NCBI GenBank assembly: GCA_958421035.1
Contig: CATZKS010000127.1
Coordinates: 1 to 5,084 of the forward strand
Length of the DNA stretch: 5,084 nt
Direction: 5' to 3'
Source of the DNA: an uncultured Collinsella sp.
GTDB lineage: Bacteria; Actinomycetota; Coriobacteriia; Coriobacteriales; Coriobacteriaceae
How positions within the stretch are numbered: position 1 is the first letter of the stretch; each line of letters opens with the position of its first letter. The position numbers and the translations under genes were made by a program. Below the pieces are notes generated by a model, which saw only the letters and a list, made by a program, of their open reading frames with translations, was not told where the DNA came from and made no database searches. Shown piece by piece: positions 1 through 5,084 of this stretch.

Positions 1-1
1 C

Positions 2-286
2 AATATCAAGGTCATGCTCGTGGCGGGCGTGTGTACCGTCATTGCCGGCTGCATCGTGGGGCTCGATATTGCCGAGTGGGCTACGGTCATCATCTGCTGC
101 GGCCTGGTGATTCACGGCGAGCTGTGCAACACCGCCATGGAGGCGATCGTCGATCTTGCGACGCAGGAGCTCCATCCGTTGGCCAAGCGCGCGAAGGATA
201 TCGCCGCTGCCTCTGTATACGTTCTTTCCATTACCGCCGCGATCGTGGGCTTGCTTGTCTTTGCCCACGCGCTCGACTTTATTTAG
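2..286 (+). CDS. dgkA: DgkA-family undecaprenol/diacylglycerol kinase, C-terminal part (5' end cut by window)
   Basis: This is a small integral-membrane lipid kinase. In Gram-positive bacteria the family mainly phosphorylates undecaprenol with ATP, returning the carrier lipid to the peptidoglycan pathway. Only the last 94 codons are visible. The reading frame is open to the left edge, so the gene starts outside the window and the internal ATG at 14 is not its start. Visible in order: a hydrophobic segment (VMLVAGVCTVIAGCIVGL), a second one ending in the catalytic signature HGELCNTAMEAIVDL, then HPLAKRAKD, then a last transmembrane helix (about VYVLSITAAIVGLLVF). The Glu, Asn and Glu of the E-x2-N-x3-E signature and the downstream Lys are all present. 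The stop is 12 nt before era, consistent with the dgkA-era order common in Gram-positives. Undecaprenol versus diacylglycerol as substrate cannot be decided from sequence; undecaprenol is favoured by lineage. Confidence 0.9.
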   Translation, partial: NIKVMLVAGVCTVIAGCIVGLDIAEWATVIICCGLVIHGELCNTAMEAIVDLATQELHPLAKRAKDIAAASVYVLSITAAIVGLLVFAHALDFI

Positions 287-292
287 AAAGGG
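286..292 (+). promoter_or_regulatory. Shine-Dalgarno site fixing the era start
   Basis: The purine stretch GAAAGGG directly follows the dgkA stop codon and lies 6 nt before the ATG at 299. It supports the long form of Era with its acidic N-terminal extension. The later Met codons, residues 5 and 40, have no comparable site at the right distance. Confidence 0.65.
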
Positions 293-298
293 ATTCCC

Positions 299-1375
299 AT
301 GTCCGACAATATGCAGCCTATCGATGAAACTCTGGACGACGAGTCCCTGGATGCGGTGGATGCCGAAGCGTCAGAGGCCTATGAGGATGTCGAGGAGTTC
401 GACCCGTTTGAGGGCATGAGCGATGAGGAGCTCGACGCCCTGTGCGACGAGGACGACAACCTCGCGGGCTTTGGCGACGTGGAGCCCGGTTTCCGTAGCG
501 GCTTTGTGGCCCTGGTCGGCCGCCCCAACGCCGGTAAGTCCACGCTGCTTAATGCCTGCTATGGCAAAAAGGTCGCCATCACCTCGCCGGTGGCCCAGAC
601 GACCCGTCGCCGCATGCGCGCCGTCGTCAACCGTCCCGGCTACCAGCTGGTCTTTGTCGATACCCCGGGTATTCATAAGCCCAAGGACGGTCTGGGATCC
701 GAGCTCAACAAGAGCGCGCTGTTCGAGTTGAACGATGTCGATGTCGTCGCGTTTTTGATTGATGCCACCAAACCCATCGGCAGGGGAGACGCCTGGGTCG
801 CCGAGCGCGTCAAGAATGCCCGCTCCAAAAAGGTCCTGGTGCTCACGAAGGCCGACGAGGCCGACCCCGCACAGGTCATGGAGCAGCTCAAGGCCGCTCA
901 CGAGCTTATGGAATACGATGATGAAATCGTGACGTCGTCGGTCAAGAACTTCAACGTCGATGCGTTTATCGAGACCGTCGCTCACTTCTTGCCCGAGGGC
1001 CCGCGTTGGTTCCCTGAGGACATGGGCACCGACGCGTCCGACGAAACCCTTGTGGCTGAGTTTGTGCGCGAGAAGGTCCTGCGTCGCACCCGCGACGAGA
1101 TCCCGCACTCCGTGGGCGTCATCTGTGACGCGCTCGAGCAGACCAAGAAGGTCCTGCGCGTGCACGCCACGATTTACGTCGAGCGCGAGGGGCAGAAGGG
1201 CATCATCATCGGCAAGGGCGGCGAGATGATCAAGCATATCGGCATCGATGCCCGTCGTGACCTTGAGCGTATCTTTGGCACTCAGGTCTTTTTGGAGCTC
1301 GACGTGAAGGTCAAGGCCGGCTGGCGCGATGACGAGGCGCAGATCCGACGCTTTGGCTATAACGCCGAAGATTAA
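299..1375 (+). CDS. era: GTPase Era, 30S ribosomal subunit assembly factor, with acidic N-terminal extension
   Basis: Era binds the 3' end of 16S rRNA and helps mature the 30S subunit. The GTPase domain covers about residues 66-235: G1 is GRPNAGKS (74-81), switch I contains TSPVAQTTRRR (95-105), G3 is DTPG (121-124), G4 is TKAD (183-186) rather than NKxD, and G5 is SS (213-214) rather than SA. The linker motif PEGPRWFPED (232-241) leads to the KH domain, with VEREGQKGIIIGKGG (294-308) and the typical C-terminal motif AGWRDDEAQIRRFGY (340-354). The protein has 358 residues against about 300 usually. The excess is an N-terminal arm of about 60 residues with 26 Asp/Glu and no Lys, Arg or His before residue 66. 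The start at 299 is supported by a Shine-Dalgarno site. It sits between dgkA and recO with 12-nt gaps on both sides, so co-transcription is likely. Confidence 0.97.
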   Translation: MSDNMQPIDETLDDESLDAVDAEASEAYEDVEEFDPFEGMSDEELDALCDEDDNLAGFGDVEPGFRSGFVALVGRPNAGKSTLLNACYGKKVAITSPVAQTTRRRMRAVVNRPGYQLVFVDTPGIHKPKDGLGSELNKSALFELNDVDVVAFLIDATKPIGRGDAWVAERVKNARSKKVLVLTKADEADPAQVMEQLKAAHELMEYDDEIVTSSVKNFNVDAFIETVAHFLPEGPRWFPEDMGTDASDETLVAEFVREKVLRRTRDEIPHSVGVICDALEQTKKVLRVHATIYVEREGQKGIIIGKGGEMIKHIGIDARRDLERIFGTQVFLELDVKVKAGWRDDEAQIRRFGYNAED

Positions 1376-1387
1376 GCCTTCGCGTTC

Positions 1388-2137
1388 ATGGCAGGCTCTC
1401 GCACATATCGCACAAAGGTGCTCGTCCTCGACAAGACTAAGCTCAAGGAAACCGACCTGATTTTGACGATGCTCGACGAACGGGGGCGGCAGGTGCGTGC
1501 CGTGGCCAAGGGCGCACGTAAGCCTGGCGGTCGCCTTGCGGCCCGCTGCGAGCTCTTCTGCACCGTCGATATGCTGTTGGCCCATGGTCGCTCACTCGAC
1601 GTGGTCTCGCAGGCGGAGCTTTTAGAGGCGCCGCTCGGCGCTGCTCCTGACTACGAGACGACCTGTGCCGCCAGCGCGATTGCCGAGGTTGCGCGCGTGT
1701 GCTCGTTCGAGGATGCCGAGGATCCATTTACCTTTGCCATCACGCAGCGGGCGCTCACGCTTGTTGGCAGCGGGCTCGACTCGGCACATATGGACCTGCT
1801 CGTGGCAGCGTTTGTCTTTAAGCTGCTGTCGCACGTTGGCTACCGGCCCGATTTCTCGGCTTGCGTCTCGTGCGGCGATCCCATGCTCTCGCATTTCTCG
1901 GCCCAGGCCGGCGGGCTTTTGTGCGGGTCGTGCGCCTCGAGCGTGCCTGGCGCCGAGTTGGTGTCGGTCGGCGAGGTCGCATGGCTGCGCGCCCTGATGT
2001 CCATGACGTTCGATGCCCTTTTGGCCGAGCAGATCGATCCGCATACGGCCGCGTTTTTGCTGGGGCTTTCGCATGTTTGGGCCGCCACGCACACCGATCA
2101 GCGGCTCCGTGCGATGGAATTCATGTTGGGTCGGTGA
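1388..2137 (+). CDS. recO: DNA repair protein RecO (zinc-finger type)
   Basis: RecO works with RecR (and RecF) to load RecA on SSB-coated single-stranded DNA and anneals complementary strands, in recombinational repair. The protein has 249 residues, normal for the family. The N-terminal OB-fold region is recognisable from YRTKVLVLDKTKLKETDLI and VRAVAKGARKPGGRLA (about residues 7-51). A helical middle follows. A four-Cys zinc-binding site is formed by C159-x2-C162 and C179-x2-C182, as in many non-enterobacterial RecO proteins. The start at 1388 places the YRT motif at the usual distance from the N-terminus. No Shine-Dalgarno sequence precedes it, but the era stop is only 12 nt upstream in the same frame, so translation is probably coupled to era. 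The gene ends with two TGA codons in tandem (2135-2140). It appears to be the last gene of the dgkA-era-recO unit, although no hairpin terminator follows it. Confidence 0.95.
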   Translation: MAGSRTYRTKVLVLDKTKLKETDLILTMLDERGRQVRAVAKGARKPGGRLAARCELFCTVDMLLAHGRSLDVVSQAELLEAPLGAAPDYETTCAASAIAEVARVCSFEDAEDPFTFAITQRALTLVGSGLDSAHMDLLVAAFVFKLLSHVGYRPDFSACVSCGDPMLSHFSAQAGGLLCGSCASSVPGAELVSVGEVAWLRALMSMTFDALLAEQIDPHTAAFLLGLSHVWAATHTDQRLRAMEFMLGR

Positions 2138-2161
2138 TGATACGCAGGCGCGCTCCACTTG

Positions 2162-2170
2162 TGGTAACAT
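2162..2170 (+). promoter_or_regulatory. Probable extended -10 promoter for rpsO
   Basis: TGG followed by TAACAT fits an extended -10 element (TGN plus TAnnnT, 4 of 6 to TATAAT). It lies in a locally AT-richer patch between recO and rpsO. No convincing -35 hexamer is found 16-18 nt upstream. Initiation would be expected near 2176-2178, giving a leader of about 100 nt that includes all the secondary structure described for rpsO. Readthrough from recO remains possible because there is no terminator between the two. Confidence 0.42.
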
Positions 2171-2185
2171 ACCGACCTGTTGGTA

Positions 2186-2270
2186 CCTCGACCTTGGATG
2201 TTTGCTCCACCGGCGGCTTCCCAGTCCGAGGCGAATTGAGTCGCCCGCGGGCGACGCGAAACGAAAGGTG
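2186..2270 (+). promoter_or_regulatory. Structured 5' leader of rpsO, candidate S15 autoregulatory element
   Basis: Seen directly: CCTCG (2186-2190) can pair with CGAGG (2227-2231), with further pairing inside (CTTGG 2193-2197 with CCAG 2221-2224, one bulge). A perfect 16-bp palindrome, GTCGCCCGCGGGCGAC (2240-2255), can fold as a 6-bp hairpin with a CGCG loop. TCGCC at 2241-2245 can instead pair with the upstream GGCGA (2230-2234), which would break both of the other structures. The ribosome-binding site AAAGGTG (2264-2270) lies 8 nt after the palindrome and 5 nt before the ATG. S15 mRNAs in several phyla carry leaders bound by S15 itself to block translation; that this is such a leader is inference from position and alternative folding. 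Confidence 0.5.
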
Positions 2271-2275
2271 AAACA

Positions 2276-2554
2276 ATGACTGTTTCCAAAGAGCGCAAGG
2301 CGGAGCTGACCGCCCAGTTCGGTAACACCCCGGTCGACACCGGCAACCCCAAGGTTCAGGTCGCCATCCTGTCCGAGCGCATCAAGGAGCTGACCGAGCA
2401 CATGAAGTCCCACCAGAAGGACTTCCACACCCGTCGTGGCCTGCTCATGCTCGTCGGCCGTCGTCGTCGTCTTCTCTCCTACATCAAGAAGAACGACATC
2501 GTCGAGTACCGTGAGCTCATCAAGGCTCTGGGCATCCGCGACAACATCCAGTAG
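2276..2554 (+). CDS. rpsO: 30S ribosomal protein S15
   Basis: S15 is a primary 16S rRNA binder that organises the central domain (helices 20-22) and forms an intersubunit bridge in the 70S ribosome. The 92-residue product is close to the usual 89. The hallmark stretches are present: DTGNPKVQVAIL (21-32), LTEHMKSHQKDFHTRRGLL (39-57) and GRRRRLLSYIKKND (61-74). The RNA-contacting His42 and Asp49 are present; the Ser of the usual HSRRG is Thr52 here, a conservative change. The start is supported by AAAGGTG 5 nt upstream. Codon use is more biased to C-ending and G-ending codons than in era or recO, as expected for a highly expressed gene. It has its own probable promoter and leader upstream and a strong terminator downstream, with pnp next as in many bacteria. 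Confidence 0.98.
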   Translation: MTVSKERKAELTAQFGNTPVDTGNPKVQVAILSERIKELTEHMKSHQKDFHTRRGLLMLVGRRRRLLSYIKKNDIVEYRELIKALGIRDNIQ

Positions 2555-2568
2555 GATTTGTACATGCT

Positions 2569-2600
2569 AAGAGCGTCCTGCGCAGCGGGGCGCTCTTTTT
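2569..2600 (+). terminator. Intrinsic terminator after rpsO
   Basis: AAGAGCG (2569-2575) pairs with CGCTCTT (2591-2597). The stem continues inward through TCCTG/CGGGG with two G-U pairs to about 12 bp and a 5-nt loop (2581-2585), followed by a T run at 2596-2600. It starts 14 nt after the rpsO stop. It should end most rpsO transcripts and leave pnp to partial readthrough or to a promoter of its own that I could not identify. Confidence 0.88.
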
Positions 2601-2693
2601 GTGTAAGGGCGCGAACAATCACGCTCTGAAGCGTGGCGGGGGCAGGGGGCCCGCGTCACATGAGAAGCCCGCAGACAAGGGGTCTGCGGGGTT
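2601..2693 (+). promoter_or_regulatory. Leader of pnp with three successive hairpins
   Basis: Three stems can be read off: CACGCT/AGCGTG with a CTGA loop (2620-2635), GCGGG/CCCGC (2636-2654, G-rich 9-nt loop), and a perfect 9-bp stem CCCGCAGAC/GTCTGCGGG with loop AAGGG (2668-2690). The last ends 3 nt before the Shine-Dalgarno site of pnp and has no T tract, so it is not a terminator. In E. coli, RNase III cuts a hairpin in the pnp leader and PNPase then destabilises its own mRNA. A similar role here is inference from position and structure. No clear -10/-35 pair was found between the rpsO terminator and pnp. Confidence 0.5.
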
Positions 2694-2699
2694 AAGGAG
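2694..2699 (+). promoter_or_regulatory. Shine-Dalgarno site fixing the pnp start
   Basis: AAGGAG stands 4 nt before the ATG at 2704. It decides against the in-frame TTG at 2599, which lies in the T tract of the rpsO terminator and would add 35 residues unlike any PNPase N-terminus. Confidence 0.85.
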
Positions 2700-2703
2700 A
2701 ACA

Positions 2704-4950
<2,247 letters not shown>

Positions 4951-4973
4951 CAGTCGCATATAAGCAGCTCAAC

Positions 4974-5004
4974 AAGGGCGACTCCGGACAGGGGTCGCCC
5001 TTTT
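4974..5004 (+). terminator. Intrinsic terminator after pnp
   Basis: AAGGGCGAC (4974-4982) pairs with GTCGCCCTT (4994-5002). The stem extends inward by TCC/GGG (one G-U pair) to 12 bp with loop GGACA (4986-4990), followed by TTTT at 5001-5004. It begins 23 nt after the pnp stop codon and marks the end of the transcript. Confidence 0.87.
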
Positions 5005-5035
5005 GCTATTCCCGGCGGGGGCCGCGGGCAAAGTT

Positions 5036-5056
5036 TCCTGCTCTACAGTCCTGCTC
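5036..5056. repeat. Short direct repeat TCCTGCTC, 13-nt period
   Basis: TCCTGCTC occurs at 5036-5043 and again at 5049-5056, exactly 13 nt apart, in the non-coding tail of the window. Two copies only; this may be chance in a GC-rich spacer or part of a longer intergenic element that also includes the inverted repeat at 5060-5084. Confidence 0.4.
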
Positions 5057-5059
5057 GCA

Positions 5060-5084
5060 CGGAGAGCACATTAAGTGCTCTCCG
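5060..5084. repeat. Perfect 10-bp inverted repeat at the right edge
   Basis: CGGAGAGCAC (5060-5069) and GTGCTCTCCG (5075-5084) are exact reverse complements separated by ATTAA. The hairpin reaches the last base of the window, so its full length and what follows are unknown. It could be a terminator if a T tract follows, a bidirectional terminator with a convergent gene, an operator, or an interspersed repeat. No gene is visible in 4951-5084. Confidence 0.75.

Noticed and set aside
14..286. dgkA starting at the internal ATG at 14
   Set aside because: The frame is open to the left edge. A start here would remove the N-terminal part and the first transmembrane helix that the family needs, so the gene is simply cut by the window.
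371..1585. Open frame of 404 codons on the minus strand across era and the start of recO
   Set aside because: It is antisense to two clearly recognised genes. Its protein shows no family resemblance, and long antisense frames are expected from strong GC bias at third positions.
1622..2428. Minus-strand frame covering recO, the rpsO leader and the start of rpsO
   Set aside because: It overlaps two real genes and a structured leader and has no recognisable domain.
2426..2446. Ser-to-Thr change in the S15 HSRRG motif (codon 52) as a functional defect
   Set aside because: The change is conservative and keeps the hydroxyl group; the rest of the RNA-binding residues are intact.
2668..2690. Perfect hairpin before pnp as an intrinsic terminator
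   Set aside because: No T tract follows (the next bases are GTTAAGGAG, the ribosome-binding site). It is kept only as a leader hairpin.
2599..2703. N-terminal extension of pnp from a TTG at 2599
   Set aside because: The TTG lies in the T run of the rpsO terminator, the 35 added residues do not resemble any PNPase, and a good Shine-Dalgarno site points to the ATG at 2704.

Overview
The window is a stretch of chromosomal housekeeping genes from a high-GC Gram-positive bacterium. Gene content and order (undecaprenol/diacylglycerol kinase, era, zinc-finger recO, then rpsO and pnp), strong GC bias at third codon positions, and a TKxD-type Era G4 motif suggest an actinobacterium. Class Coriobacteriia, for example a Collinsella relative, is my best guess, but this is inference from style and gene order, not a database match. 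All genes lie on the + strand.

Layout. (1) Positions 1-286 hold the 3' end of a DgkA-family lipid kinase. It is followed after 12 nt by era (299-1375) and after another 12 nt by recO (1388-2137). These three look like one operon whose promoter lies upstream of the window. (2) Positions 2138-2275 contain a probable promoter and a structured leader for rpsO (2276-2554, ribosomal protein S15). The leader contains three copies of one 5-nt element (two GGCGA, one TCGCC) that allow two mutually exclusive folds. rpsO is closed by a strong intrinsic terminator at 2569-2600. (3) Positions 2601-2703 are a GC-rich leader with three hairpins in a row. It precedes pnp (2704-4950, polynucleotide phosphorylase), which ends in an Arg-rich tail and an intrinsic terminator at 4974-5004. 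(4) The last 80 nt carry no gene. They hold a 13-nt repeat pair and, at the very edge, a perfect 10-bp inverted repeat.

Functional theme. Era (30S maturation), S15 (primary binder of the 16S central domain) and PNPase (3'-5' RNA decay and processing) all act on RNA and the small subunit. DgkA recycles the lipid carrier for cell-wall synthesis, and RecO serves recombinational repair. The rpsO-terminator-pnp arrangement and structured leaders resemble the autoregulated rpsO-pnp locus of E. coli, where S15 represses its own translation and PNPase controls its own leader.

I see no mobile element, CRISPR array, tRNA, rRNA or clearly novel gene system. The points most worth a second look are the switch-like rpsO leader, the pnp leader hairpins, the purely acidic N-terminal extension of Era, and the inverted repeat at the right edge.
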